Of a stretch of DNA of 64,000 bases, positions 47,793 through 59,645 are shown one piece after another (the stretch's first letter is position 1; every line of letters starts with the position of its first letter). The DNA comes from Notamacropus eugenii (Eukaryota; Chordata; Mammalia; Diprotodontia; Macropodidae). The translations under genes were made by a program, and so were the position numbers. Location: contig NC_092872.1 in the NCBI RefSeq assembly GCF_028372415.1, positions 12,808,979 through 12,872,978 of the forward strand, written 5' to 3'. The notes beneath the pieces are model-generated. The model made no database searches, had not been told where the DNA came from, and saw nothing but the letters and a program-made list of their open reading frames with translations.

Positions 47793-49583
47793 CCTTCCAA
47801 CTACCCTAATGCTAAGCAAGGTCTCATGAGTTACAAATACCATTTCTATGTAGGAATGTAAGCAGGTCAACTTTAATAAGTCCCTTACAATTTCTCTTTC
47901 CTGTTTACCTTTTCATGCTTCTCTTGATTCTTGTATCTGAAAGCTAAATTTTCTATTTAGCTCTGGTCTTTTCATCAAGAATGCTTGAAAGTCTTCTATT
48001 TAATTGAAATTCCACTTTTTCTGAAGTATGACACTCAGTTTTGCTGGGTAGGTAATTCATGGTTTTAATTCTAGCTCCTCTGATCTCTGGAATATCATAT
48101 TCCAAGCCCTCTGATCCCTTAATGTAGAAGCTGCTAGATCTTGTGTTATCTTGATTGTTATTTCCACAATACTTGAATTGCTTCTTTCTGTCTGCTTGCA
48201 ATGTTTTCTCCTTGACTTAGGAACTCTGGAATTTGACTACAATATTCCTAGGAGTTTTCTTTGGGGATCTCTTTCAGGAGATGATCAGTGGGTTCTTTCC
48301 ATTTCTATTTTACCCTCTGGTTCTAGGATATAAGGGCGGTTTTCCTTGATAGTTTCATGAAAGATGATGTCTAGACTCTTTTGTTGATCATGGCTTTCAG
48401 GTAGTCCAGTGATTTTTAAATTATCTCTTCTGGATCAATTTTCCAGGTCAGTGATTTTTTTCCAATGAGATATTTCACATTGTCTATTTTTTTCATTCAT
48501 TTGGTTTTGTTTTATAATTTCTTGATTTTTTCATAGTCATTAATTTCCATTTGCTCCATTCTAATTTTGAAGGAATTGTTTTCTTCAGTGAGCTTTTTTG
48601 GACCTCCTTTTTCATTTGACTAATCCAGCTTTTTAAGACATTCTCCTCATTAGCTTATTGGGCCTCTTTTACCATTTGGGTTAGTCTATTTTTAGTGTTA
48701 TTTTTCTTCAGTATTTTTGGGGGTCTCCTTTATCAAGCTGTTGACTCGTTTTTCATGATTTTTCTTGCATCATTCTCATTTCTCTTCCCAGTTTTTCCTC
48801 TGCTTCTCTTATTTGATTTTCAAAATCCTTTTTGAGCTCTTCCATGGTCTGAGACCAATTTATACGTTTTTGGAGGCTTTGGATGTGGGAGCTTTGACTT
48901 TGTTGTCTTCTGGGTTGTATGTTTTGATCTTCTTTGTCACCAAAGTTAAGATTCTAGAGCCACATCTTCCCAGTCAAATATTTGACTTTCTAACTCTTCG
49001 TCAGTATAGGATTCTGCTTCCAGTGTGGGTGGGGTGGGGGTTGGTGTACTGTCCCAGGCTTCAAGGATTTTGTAACAGCTGCCTAATCCCCCACTGTCTG
49101 TGGGCCCAGAGCTCCCAGAAGCTGCTGTTGCTGTCACTGCTGCCAGCATCCAGTGCCCTTACCTCCTCCTTTGCCCTGTGGTTGGGGACAGATTCCCCCC
49201 TTTGCAGGTCCTCCCCCTCTCCCACTCAGGTCTGACAGAGTTTTCCCATTGGCCTTCTGTGCTTTCTTTGGGATTTGTGAGTTGAGAAGTCTGGAAACTG
49301 CTATAGCTGCCAGTGATTTGGTCCCCTGAGGCCTACTATGGCCCTGTCTGTGCTGGGGTGGCCCATGCCAGACTGCGCTCCACTCCACTCCCAGCCCAGT
49401 GTGACAGATGCTTCCTGTTGACCTTCTAGGCTGTCCAGGGCTGGAGATTTGCTTCACTCCATCACTTTGTGGGTTCTGCAGTTCTGGAATTTGGTTAGAG
49501 TAATTTTTTATAGATATTTGCTGAGGTTTGGGAAAGAGCTCAAGTAAGTCCCTGCTTTTACTCTGCCATCTTGACTCTACCCC
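47105..49583 (-). mobile_element. HAL1-type element
   Basis: The 3' end (ACTTAAAATCTTGTGTAAAT in element sense, then an A-rich tail) is at 47105-47180. The 5' end is GGGTAGAGTCAAGATGGCAG near 49580. ORF1 runs from about 48950 to 47900 with many lesions. No ORF2. Its 3' region carries a (TATC)16 array. I could not find a clear duplication. Confidence 0.78.
47726..47790. repeat. (TATC)16 microsatellite in HAL1
   Basis: A pure tetranucleotide array sits at the position homologous to AC/TG arrays of the other HAL1 copies. Likely highly polymorphic. Confidence 0.97.
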
Positions 49584-49586
49584 TGA

Positions 49587-49867
49587 TCATTTATTTTTGA
49601 TAGTAGATGTATTACATGTTCTTTCTCACCCACACACCCCTCCAATCCTTTTGATTTGTTCTAATACTTCTTGCTGTCTCATGGAGTCATTGATCTATAT
49701 TCATTCTATTTTAGTCTTTAGGTAAACATTTCTTGCATAAGGTTAGTCATTTTTTCTTCTGAACTATATATTCTCATTTCACTTCTTTCATTTAGAACTC
49801 TGACTTTATTTTAGAAAAATACCTTGTTTCATTTTTCCCTAGCTTTTTTTGAAACCTGCAACATTTT
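49587..49867 (-). mobile_element. Old L1 ORF1 fragment
   Basis: A weak resemblance to the ORF1 coiled-coil region in reverse (CTCATGGAGTCATTGATC and following). Low confidence. Confidence 0.4.
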
Positions 49868-51281
49868 ATTTTTTTAAAATTAACAGCTTCAGAATAGTTC
49901 CAAATGTAGTAACTTTTCCAAAAAATACCAAAAAAGTGCAGTGTAAAGCACCTCATTAAATACAAACTTTCTTTTCATGATGCACTGCATCAATGTTTTG
50001 CAAAAAGAATTTTATGTTGCATCCTGGAACACAGAAATTGTATATAATGAAACAGGATGACTAACACTAGTTAGCTGCTTAAATTCCAACAGAGGGACTT
50101 TTTTCCCCTTAACAAAACAGGCCACTTTTTATGATTCTTAAAGGTCAATACTCAAGAATTTCAACTTAGTTGTAGCAAATGTAAATTTGTATTTTTAAAA
50201 AGAAAACTTTAGATTGAATAATGTTATGGATGTGTTAAGACAAGAAGCTTGAGAAATCAAAATCAGTCCTTTGCTTGGTGTACTTAATGTCAACATTCAA
50301 TAAGGTATTTCAAAATAAAAAATCACTTACATTACTTTTGTAGAATCATTTCTACTACATTTACAAAGACTAATGCAACAGGAAAAAAAATAACTTTTAC
50401 TCCCCTTTCAATCTTTTCCACAAAAGATTACAGTAGTGGACTTGTATTCAGATTTTGGTTATTTCTTTTTTAAAATCATCAGTCAAGCTGGACCATGCTC
50501 AGTTTAAATCCTATTATTCTTGGATTGGCTATAAGCTTTGTATCTGTGAAAATGATTTGAAATGGGTCCCTGGTCTCTATTAGAAGCAGAAATGCTCTAA
50601 GAGCAATTTTAATTCACTTTTGGATTCTGTAGCTGACTCTTTATAATTTCTTTATCAGTATAAACCAGGAAGTTACTTTCATTCCCACTTGACTTCTTTG
50701 GTATATGCACATAAATGGCATTGATGGCTTCCTATCACTAGCTTCTTAAGAGATCAAGACAAAAATCCAGAAGGAGCAAGAGATGGGGAGAGAAGATAAA
50801 CTGAGGAGAGGAGATGAAGGAAAATTTTTCTTTTTATAGGAAAATAAAGTCTATGTGATCTAAAATCCCTATCATCCATTTTTTAAAAAAATGACACTGC
50901 ACACCAAAAAAGTCAGGTTTATAAATGACAAGACCTGGAGATGAAATCTTCCCTCTGTATTTTGGTATCATACCACTCATGGCACAGAACTATCTAAGGA
51001 TCCCTCAAGCAGTTCTTGGCACAACGGACCCCTTAAAACCCAAATAAAATTATCATTTCTCTCTGTCAACATCACTCCATTGTGAAGTTGGTCACAAGTA
51101 TGAAACTAAGCTACAGCTCACCCCGTTTATTATCCCTTCTTTTTTTTCTATTTGACAAGTTAAATTTTTTAAGGGGTCACTTTCAACATTTTCTTCAGTG
51201 TGTTAAATGAATGTAAAATTTAACATCCCAGATGGGGGAGCTCAGTACTTTACAGATATTAACTTTATTGCTGAGATTTCT
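49868..51281 (-). pseudogene. FYTTD1: Probable distal 3' UTR of the FYTTD1 retrocopy
   Basis: This sequence contains no repeat I recognise. It becomes contiguous with 54043-54954 (immediately 3' of the FYTTD1 stop) once the HAL1 insertion at 51282-54042 is removed. On the minus strand it ends at an A-rich stretch containing AATAAA near 49868-49880, as expected of a retroposed mRNA end. Assignment as FYTTD1 3' UTR is inference from contiguity and would need alignment to a marsupial FYTTD1 mRNA. Confidence 0.55.
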
Positions 51282-52116
51282 TTTTTTTTTTCCTAATGCT
51301 TTTTATTTATTTATTTAACTTTTAACATTCATTTTCACAAAATTTTGGGTTCCAAATTTTCTCCCCATTTGTCCCCTCCCCCACCCCAAAACATCAAGCA
51401 TTCTGATTGTCCCTATCAGCAATCTGCCCTCTCTTCTATCATCCCTCTCTGCCCTTGTCCCCATCTTCTCTTTTGTCCTGTAGGGCCAGATAACTTTCTA
51501 TACCCTATTACCTGTATTTCTTATTTCCTAGTGGCAAGAGCAGTACTCCACAGTTGTTCCTATAACTTTGAGTTCCAACTTCTCTTCATTCCTCTCTCCC
51601 CACCCATTCCCTTTGGGAAGGCAAGCAGTTCAATATAGACCACATCTGTGTAGTTTTGCAAATGACTTCCATAATAGTTGTGTTGTGTAAGACTAACTAT
51701 ATTTCCCTCCATCCTATCCTGCCCCCCATTGCTTCTATTCTCTCTTTTGATCCTGTTCCTCCCCAAGAGTGTTGACTTCAAATTGCTCCCTCCTCCCATT
51801 GCCCTCCCTTCCATCATCCCCCCACCCTGCTTATCCCCTTCTCCCCCACTTTCCTGTATTGTAACATAGGTTTTCATACCAAAATGAGTGTGCATTTTAT
51901 TCCTTCCTTTAGTGGAATGTGATGAGAGTAAACTTCATGTTTTTCTCTCACCTCCTCTCTTTTTCCCTCCACTAAAAAGTCTTTTGCTTGCCTCTTTTAT
52001 GAGAGATAATTTGCCCCATTCCATTTCTCCCTTTCTCCTCCCAATATATCTCTCTCACTGCTTAATTTCATTTTTTAAAGATATGATCCCATCCTATTCA
52101 ATTCACTCTGTGCTCT

Positions 52117-52160
52117 GTGTGTGTGTGTGTGTGCATGTGTGTGTGTGTGTGTGTGTGTGT
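52117..52160. repeat. (TG)n microsatellite in HAL1
   Basis: TG array with one interruption in the 3' region of the HAL1 at 51282-54042. Confidence 0.95.
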
Positions 52161-52287
52161 AATCCCACCCAGTACCCAGATACTGAAAAGTTTCAAGAGT
52201 TACAAATATTGTCTTTCCATGTAGGAATGTAAACAGTTCAACTTTAGTAAGTCCCTTATGACTTCTCTCTACTGTTTACCTTTACAT

Positions 52288-53380
52288 GCTTCCCTTCATT
52301 GTTGTGTTTGAAAGCCAAATTTTCTTTTCAGCTCTGGTCTTTTCATCAAGAATGCTTGAAAGTCCTCGATTTCATTGAAAGACCAATTTTTCCCCTGAAG
52401 AATTATACTCAGTTTTGCTGGGTAGGTGATTCTTGGTTTTAGTCCTAGTTCCTTTGACTTCTGGAATATCCTATTCCATGCCCTTCAGTCCCTTAATGTA
52501 GAAGCTGCTAGATCTTGTGTTCTCCTGATTGTATTTCCACAATACTTGAATTGTTTCTTTCTAGCTGCTTGCAATATTTTCTCCTTGACCAGGGAACTCT
52601 AGAATTTGGCCACAATGTTCCTAGGAGTTTCTCTTTTTGGATCTCTTTTAGGAGGTGATTGGTGGATTCCTTGAATACTTATTTTGCCCTCTGGTTCTAG
52701 AATCTCAGGGCAGTTTTCCTTGATAATTTCATGAAAGATGATGTCTAGGCTCTTTTTTTGATCATGGCTTTCAGGCAGGCCCATAATTTTTAAATTGTCT
52801 CTCCTGGATCTATTTTCCAGGTCAGTTGTTTTTCCAATGAGATATTTCACATTATCTTCCATTTTTTCATTCTTTTGGTTTTGTTTTGTGATTTCTTGGT
52901 TTCTCATAAAGTCATTGGCCTCCATCTGCTCCATTCTAATTTTTAAGGAACTATTTTCTTCAGTGAGCTTTTGAACCTCCTTTTCCATTTGGCTAATTCT
53001 GCTTTTTAAAACATTCTTCTCCTCATTGGCTTTTTGACCATCTTTTGCCAATTGAGTTAGCCTATTTCCTTCAGCATTTTTTGGGGTCTCCTTTAGCAAG
53101 GTGTTGACCTGCTTTTCATGCTTTTCTTGCATCTCTTTCATTTCTCTTCCCAGTTTTTCCTCCACCTCTCTAACTTGATTTTCAAAATCCTTTTTGAGCT
53201 CTTCCATGGCCTGAGCCCACTAAATATTTATTTTGGATTTTTGGGATACAGAAGCCTGATGTTTATGTCTTTCCCTGATGATAAGCATTGTTCTTCCTCT
53301 TTTGAAAGGATGGGAGGAGATATCTGTTCACCAAGAAAGTAACCTTCTATGGTCTTATTTTTTTCCCCTTTTCTGGGCAT
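52288..53380 (-). pseudogene. HAL1/L1 ORF1p-like gene, frameshifted
   Basis: This is the ORF1p homologue of the HAL1 at 51282-54042, an RNA-binding trimeric coiled-coil protein in the L1 family. The ATG is at 53380 (MPRKGEKNKTIEGYFLGEQ). After about 50 codons a stop and frame change occur near 53230. A 202-codon segment (53207-52599) then has a long heptad coiled coil, an RRM-like block (RSRRDNLKIMGLPESHDQKK, then FHEIIKENCPEI) and the start of the C-terminal domain. The C-terminal domain continues past further stops (KEKILQAARKKQFKY, GLKPRITYPAKLS). This is the least damaged ORF1 in the window. Confidence 0.85.
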
Positions 53381-54042
53381 TTTCCCAGCTAGTGACTTGA
53401 CTTCTGAGTGTCCTCTCCACACCCATCTCGCCTCCAGATACACTCAGCCAGTGCTTGGGGTCTGAGATTCAAATGCTGCTTCCCAGCCTCAGGGCTTTTG
53501 GTGGGGGTGGGGCTGCTATTCAGTGTGAGATTAAGTTCAGGTGCTCGGGTGGGGGCAGGGCCGCCTCATGCGGGGCTTAGTTCCCTCAGGCGGTTTATGC
53601 AGAGACCTTCAACAATGGATCTGGGCTCCTGCCTGCTTTGGGAGCCCCTGTCTGCTGCTGCCTCTGCTGCTGCCTCTCAAGGGGGCCTGGGTTATGGAGA
53701 CACCTGGGTATGGAGCTGACAAGATACTCTCACTGACCTTTGGCACCTGTGGGTGGAAGGACCTGCTTGGCCACTAGAGATTCTGTCCCTGAAGCTCGCT
53801 GGGATCTGCTCCTCTGGGTGCTGCGTGGCCAAGACAGGGCTGGGCTCTGCTCTGGGTCCGGGGCATGACTGACCTTTCGCGTCAGTTTTTCTGGTCTCTC
53901 TGGAACAGAAATCTCCTCCACTCTGTTGTTCTGTGGCTTCTGCTGCTCCAGAATTTGTTGGGAGTTCTTTACAAGTATTTTATGGGCTGTGGGTTCAGAG
54001 CTAGCATATGTGTATCTTTCTATTCCGCCATCTTGGCTCCTC

Positions 54043-54954
54043 CTGAGATTTCTAACAAGGGAGATTCAATTTACGATAGTGTTTTTAAAAAGGTCTACAT
54101 CTATGGCTAGTCTAGACAATACATATGACCTAGATGTGAAACTTCAAGTCCCCATCATCCATTTCTTTGATTAGTCATTCCTTGAATTCATTTTCATTTG
54201 ATAAAAACTTAAAAGTGAGATTTTTATAGTACCTATTCTCCTTCACGGTCATTATAGGTAATTATGCAAACATGCATTTACAACCTTTAAACACACTAAG
54301 ACTAATGCCTGCAGTCAAATATCTTGCTAAAATAGTCACTATAGACTTATTCTAGAAAAGTAAAAAGGTATACCGGGAAATTTATCTTCTTTTATGGACC
54401 CATTGCCTAAAAAAACCTTTGATCGACAAGGAAATAACAAGTTTCAGGTACACACATGCAAACACTGAAATTCTGAATTTCCTGATGGATGTTTTTGTAC
54501 CCCTGCTGATGAAATCTATCCTGTCAAATGCCAATCAGAAAAGAAATAGAATGACACAGACTCATATATCTTTAAAAAGAGATTCTAAATGGACATATCT
54601 ATTCAATCTGAATGGGCAAAGGAAAGAAAAAATACCAAATAGAATTTCTATAAGTCTGTTGCATGTATTTTGCATGAGAAACCAAAGAAGAATGCTACCC
54701 CTTTATCATCCAAGTAGAATTTTCAGACCAAAAAGGACACCTTTAAGAATAGATCAGGATTTCCCTGATGTTCTCTTAGGGGATTACTTCATACATTAAA
54801 AAAAAAATACTATTCCAAAGTAAAAGCAGTAAGAGTTATTTAGATTTGTCAGTATCAAAACAAAATTCCATGGAATTTCTCGGACACACTTTCTTCTGTT
54901 AACTCAACTTTTCAAACAAGTAGTTGTCACTCAAATGTCCCTTTGATGGAGGAT
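54043..54954 (-). pseudogene. FYTTD1: Probable proximal 3' UTR of the FYTTD1 retrocopy
   Basis: This is the sequence between the FYTTD1 retrocopy stop codon and the HAL1 target-site duplication. It has no recognisable repeat. A 126-codon open frame on the opposite strand (54419-54799) has no family resemblance and is treated as chance. Confidence 0.6.
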
Positions 54955-55860
54955 CTATCCCACAGTCACAAAGTGGCTTCCTTTGTTCTGACTGAGAGCA
55001 ATTCTTTGTTCTTTCAGGATTCCAAACCACTCATTCAAAGTCATCCCTGTCTGTTTTCCAACACTGTTTATATCAAATTGTAAGGGAACTCCTTTAGGAA
55101 TCTTCTTTTCAGGGTGATCCCTTTTCATCAGAAATGATGGTATAGGAATACTAGTTAAACAGGGTCTCTGAGCTACTGAAGAATGTATTGCTCCAGGATT
55201 GTCAATGGATACAGTCAAAATCTCTCCATTTGTGGTAGAAGTTCGCCAATGAGGAGTTCTCTTTGCTTCTGGTTTGTCTAATAGTTGTCCTAAGTACACC
55301 TGGGCTTGAACCTTTAGGCCTCTTCTGAAAAGAAGAGGTTGCCTGGTATGTGTCTTTTTGCTGATTTAATTTAGTCCCATTCCTGGTGAAATTGACTAGA
55401 ACATTATTCCTTCTGCTTAACTGGTTACGCCTCCTGAGAACTGGGATTGGTTTCCTCTACATGTCATTTTGCCTCTGAAGGTTTGTCTTCCTTTTTACCA
55501 TTGGATAATATGTTCTTCTCACTTCGAGGTGGTTGGTTGAGAGGGCTGACTCCTCTACAAATCTCATTTCCTTTCTGAGCTGCCAGGCCAGTGATAACCA
55601 TACAAATGTCCCCTTCCAGGGCCCATTCTTCCTCTTCAGCCCAAACCATTTTTTACCAAAACCAGTCTGCTACTGTAGCCACTCTCATCCTGAATTGATG
55701 GGCACCAGTGTGTTTGAGTCTTCTATTTAATTTTAGAAAATTCTGCTTCCTTTCTTCCTTCTTATTCAATTTGATGGTACCTACAGACATATCAATCTTA
55801 TTGAGGTTTTCGTGGCTGCTGGTATTCAACGGTTGCCATCCCAAAGCTGAACCTGTTCAT
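54955..55860 (-). pseudogene. FYTTD1: FYTTD1 (UIF) processed pseudogene, coding part
   Basis: FYTTD1/UIF is an adaptor for nuclear mRNA export that binds UAP56 and NXF1. This minus-strand copy reads from an ATG at 55860 (MNRF start, as in the family) to a TAG at 54957-54955, ending SHFVTVG. It is colinear with the spliced protein without introns, so it is a retrocopy. Readable blocks are the UAP56-binding region (NKIDMS...IKLNKKEE), the QFRMRV block, a VITGLAAQKG segment and a near-intact C-terminus ([50 protein letters not shown]). Damage includes in-frame stops near 55650 and 55464, a frameshift between 55464 and 55300 and small deletions (906 nt against about 957 expected). It cannot encode UIF. 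I identified the family from memory of the human protein and the match is extensive. Confidence 0.93.
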
Positions 55861-56939
55861 CGCTCTAAGTGTCTTCACATGAGGACTTGCCACTGGGGAA
55901 GGCCTGTGTCTTGACCCAGCCACCTTCCTCTAGCTTTTTGTTAATCCTTGAGGAAAATCCATTTTTTTTCCCCTTTGAATCTCTGTAGTTGTTATGGAGT
56001 TACTCTCTCCTACCAGGTTCAATTTTGGGGTATCTCTGGAGCTATCATAGTTTTATAATGTTCTTTGTGTTTACTCATCTTTTCAGGCCTAATTCCTGAA
56101 TTGGGACTTTGTGCCAGGGGGCCCCCGATGGTCTTTTGGGTAAGGTGGTAGCCCTGCCTGGTCTTGATCTTGGTCTTGACCTGGTTTCCTGGGCTAATCC
56201 CCTTCCTGCGGGGATAGCCCCTCCTGAATCTTTGAGAGTAAGAGCACTGGGTCTTCAGGGCCCTCTTTGGCATTTCAAGACAGAGTCCTGGGAGTTGTTG
56301 GTTCTAGGATATTCCAATTAAATGCTGCCACTAGCTATGGCTTCCAGGGTTCACATTGTGAGTTTTTAGTCACCTTGAGACTTTTTCAGGGGAGAACTCT
56401 CTAATCACTGAGTCTCAGTAGAGGTACTTAGAGTTGACACATATCTAGGTATATACTAGAGATACATATCTCTGGCTAGTCTGTGATCTCACTGGGAAAT
56501 CTACATTGAAACTAGTTTGGTTGATGATCCTCCTTTCCATGGGCTTCTGGCTGGATTTTTATGTAATTTTAGGTTGGAAGAAATCACTTAAGTGTAGTTT
56601 TTCATTGGATTTCTTGATCATTGTTCAGTCTAGTATGACTTTCAGTTTGTTTTTTCTTGTGGAGCAGGTATGTGGAAAGATGACTATCTACCTCTATTTA
56701 GGCAAGCATCTTGGCCAAAAGCTCAGTAGAAGCCATTTAGAGTACAAGTGGGTACCTAGAAAAAAATGAACTACAATTTACATCAGAGTAAATTGGAGGT
56801 TTGGTCTACTTGCTCAGATGAGGCCCATATTACCTCAGCAGAGAACATATTTTCCTATCCTGAATTCCTTTCTCCAATGCCTGAGAGCCCTCCCTAAGTT
56901 TTTAGCCTTTATAATTTGGGAACAGCATTCATCCAAACA
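55861..56939. other. 5' flank of the FYTTD1 retrocopy; nothing firmly recognised
   Basis: Some of 55861-55960 may be FYTTD1 5' UTR. An 84-codon basic minus-strand frame at 56019-56273 (repeated Gln/Asp/Lys-rich phrases) is unidentified. The remainder shows nothing. Confidence 0.4.
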
Positions 56940-57060
56940 ACCTCACCACTCACAATAGCTATTATTTATATGGAATTTTAAGGATAATGAAGTACTTTGA
57001 GCATATCATCTTATTTAGCTCTGATAATAATCTCCGAAACTATGACCTATAAATATATAT
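56940..57060 (+). repeat. MIR-superfamily fragment
   Basis: Sequence of the type ACTCACAATAGCTATTATTT ... GCATATCATCTTATTTAG, a common ancient SINE/LINE tail. Confidence 0.45.
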
Positions 57061-57345
57061 TATTTTCAACATTCTTTTTTTTTTAATTCTCTCCCTTCAG
57101 TCTCTCCTTTATTGAGAACATCAATTATACATGTGAAGTCATGCAAAACATATTTCCATAACTAGCTACGTTGCAAAAAAAAGCAAGAAAAATAAAGTGA
57201 AAAATGTATTCTTCAATTTTCAGCTGGTTCTTTCTCTGGAAGTGGACAGTATTTTTATTACGGGTCCTTTGGAATGATCTCAGATCACTGTATTGATCAG
57301 AATACATAAATCTTCCAGTTGATCATTGTTACAATGTTGCTATCT
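57061..57345 (-). mobile_element. L1 3' end
   Basis: The reversed L1 3' terminus reads GTCATGCAAAACATATTTCC, TGGTTCTTTCTCTGGAAGTG and TGGAATGATCTCAGATCAC on the plus strand. Confidence 0.75.
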
Positions 57346-57429
57346 CTGTTGTTGTAGAAATATTATTCTTATTTGCCATATGAGAAACCAAGGGTCAGAG
57401 AATTTACCTTTCTTATGGTCAATTAATCA

Positions 57430-57560
57430 TTTCACAAGCACTTGTTATTGGCCCAAGTTCCAGGGACTCTATTAGGTACTGGGCTTACAAATGCAAAGAA
57501 TGAAACAATTCATATTTTCATAGAACATATACACCAACAAAGGAGACAAATACATATATA
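57430..57560 (+). repeat. Ancient repeat (same theme as 16640)
   Basis: CACTTGTTATTGGCCCAAGT and TAGGTACTGGGCTTACAAATG follow the pattern of the unassigned repeat at 16640. Confidence 0.4.
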
Positions 57561-57629
57561 AGTACATATGTACATATGTCATATAAATATACCTATATAA
57601 TTAGAAATACAAATATTTTCACTGGCTGT

Positions 57630-57960
57630 CTCTACAATTCTGGAATGCTTTCCCATTTCGTCTCTGCCCCCTACCTTCCTAAGTTTCCTTCAATGTCAGC
57701 TAAAGTCCCATCTTCTCCAAGAAGACTTTCCTAGGTCTCCTTAACCTTAGTGGCTTCCCTCTGAAATCACTCCCAACTTATCCTGTATAGCGCTTGTTTG
57801 TACATAGCTATTTGGCTGTTGTCTTCCCCACTCAACTCTAAGCTCCTTAAGCACAAAGGCTTTTTCTCTTTTTCTCTTTTGCCTTTCTGCGTATCCACAG
57901 TACTTAGCACAGTGCCTTTCACGGAGTAAACCTTTAAGAAATACACTGATTGATAAATAT
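57630..57960 (+). mobile_element. L2 LINE 3' end
   Basis: GGAATGCTTTCCCATTTCG, CATCTTCTCCAAGAAGACTT, CTAAGCTCCTTAAGCACAAA and CAGTACTTAGCACAGTGCC are in canonical L2 3' UTR order. Confidence 0.75.
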
Positions 57961-58064
57961 AAAGTAGCTAAATACAAGATGGTCAGAGAGGAAGGACCTT
58001 AGTAATTTGGGGTGGGAGGAATCATCTCCCTCATCTTTACATGTGATTTTTTTAATCCTAAGTA

Positions 58065-58740
58065 TAAGACTTTTCATTTATCCCTACTAAATTTCATCTT
58101 TTTAGATTAGGCCTAACATTGTAGCTTGTCAAGAATCTTTGGATCTTGACATTGTCCACTGTGTTGTGTTTGTCTAGTTTTGTATCATCTGCGAAATGGA
58201 TAAACAAGATCTCAATGTATTGATAATATGTAATGGATAAAAATGCTAAACAGCATAGGACTAACCACAGATTTTCAACAACTCTACTATGGAACTCCTT
58301 CCAAGATGATATCAAACCATTAGTCACTACTTTTCAGGTCCAGACGTTCAACCAGTTCTATCCGGCTATATTCTTATCTCCCATACAGCCCTCTGTTTTT
58401 TCCACTAGGATGGTATGAGAGATCACATCATGTGCTTTGCTAAAATAGCTAAACTCCCTCTACGCTATTCTCAACCTACTAATATAGTAAATGTGCAATG
58501 AAAGGAAATAAAATAAGTCTAGCATGACCTCTTCTTGATGTACACAGGCTGGTTTTTAGGATCACTGCTTCCTTTTTCAATGTTCATTAGCTATCCAGTT
58601 AATACATGCTAGAATTTTGACAAAAACAAAGGCCTAGAACCTGCAAACTCCATTCATTTGCTTGACACTTTTGAAAATCAGGACTTCTGCCCTTCTGTAA
58701 TCCTGGGGAACTTTCTCCATTTTTCTCCTTTCAAAAGAAA
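58065..58740 (-). mobile_element. CR1/L3-type LINE reverse-transcriptase fragment
   Basis: On the minus strand the translation contains the RT active-site-type box FADDTKL (about 58180-58200). It is preceded at the right spacing by degraded GVP/SVL-type and INDL-type palm sequence. This is the L3/CR1 clade of old LINEs. Frameshifts and stops abound. Confidence 0.65.
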
Positions 58741-59175
58741 CTAATGATAGGATGGGAAATCATGAAAGCAAGTTCTTTTAGTCGACTGGGATGTAGGGGA
58801 GTTCATCAAGTGACTCTAGACTTCGTGACTTTATATTCTTCAAGGGAAGATTAACACCATATTTCTATTTCATTCTATTTTTACTTACCTTGAGTATCAA
58901 TTCTATAAAATCTAAGTTAGATGAATTGCCTGTGCACGTACAATGGTCTTTCATAATCCCCACATTTCCTTCTCTTTGGAATTGTTTTTCTAAGTCTTCA
59001 AACTTTTCAATCTTCAGTTTTTTCATTCCTCCCAGGGTGACATTCACTATACAAAACTGTAGTCCACATTATACAGCATATTTTTTCTTGTTTATTAAAA
59101 AAAAATATTTTTCTATTGAAACTGACCACAATTTTGGAAACAGAAATTATTGTCAACATGTATCTTTCATTCATT
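58741..59175. other. No feature recognised
   Basis: AT-rich spacer. The 110-codon plus-strand frame at 58890-59222 has no family resemblance. Confidence 0.45.
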
Positions 59176-59179
59176 CACT

Positions 59180-59645
59180 CTATTTTTATGTGAAATTTTT
59201 ATATTTTTCCAATTATATGTAAAAACAATCTTTAATATTTGTTTCTTAAAAATTTTGAGTTCCAAATTCTCTCCCTCCCTCGTTTCCTTCCCCTCCCCTT
59301 CAGAAGGCAAACAATTTTATAGATTATTCATGTATAGTCATGCAAAACATATTGCCATGTTAGCCAAGTTGTGAAAGAAAACGCAGACCAAAAAATCCAA
59401 CCAAAAAATCAATAAAGTAAAAAATAAAAAGTATGTTTGGATCTGCATTCAGACTCCATCAGTTCTTTCTCTGGAGGCGGATAGCATTTTTCATCAGAAG
59501 CCCTTCAGAACTGCCGTGGATCATTGTATTGCTAAAAATAGCTAAGTCATTCATAGTTGATCATCATACAATATTACAGTTAATTGTGTACAATGTTCTC
59601 CTGGTTATGCTTACTTCACTTTGCACCAGCCTACTCCTAAAAAAT
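59180..59645 (-). mobile_element. L1 3' end
   Basis: The plus strand reads AAAATTTTGAGTTCCAAATT, GGAGGCGGATAGCATTTTTC, AGTCATTCATAGTTGATCAT and TACTTCACTTTGCACCAG, a reversed L1 terminal region. Confidence 0.82.

Larger units (their letters stand above)
51282..54042 (-). mobile_element. Full-length HAL1-type (ORF1-only L1) element, inside the FYTTD1 retrocopy
   Basis: The 2,761-bp minus-strand element is flanked by an 11-bp target-site duplication (ctgagatttct at 51271-51281 and 54043-54053). The 3' end is a poly(T) on the plus strand from 51282. The 5' end reads GAGGAGCCAAGATGGCGG in element sense. In order it has a GC-rich 5' UTR (54042 to about 53381), an L1 ORF1 (53380 to about 52288), a TG/CA microsatellite (52117-52160) and an L1-like 3' end. 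There is no ORF2, so it must rely on L1 enzymes in trans. HAL1 (half-L1) elements are an established mammalian class. Assignment to a named family would need a library search. Confidence 0.88.

Noticed and set aside
54419..54799. 126-codon plus-strand frame
   Set aside because: It is antisense to the presumed FYTTD1 3' UTR, has no family resemblance and no codon or motif support.
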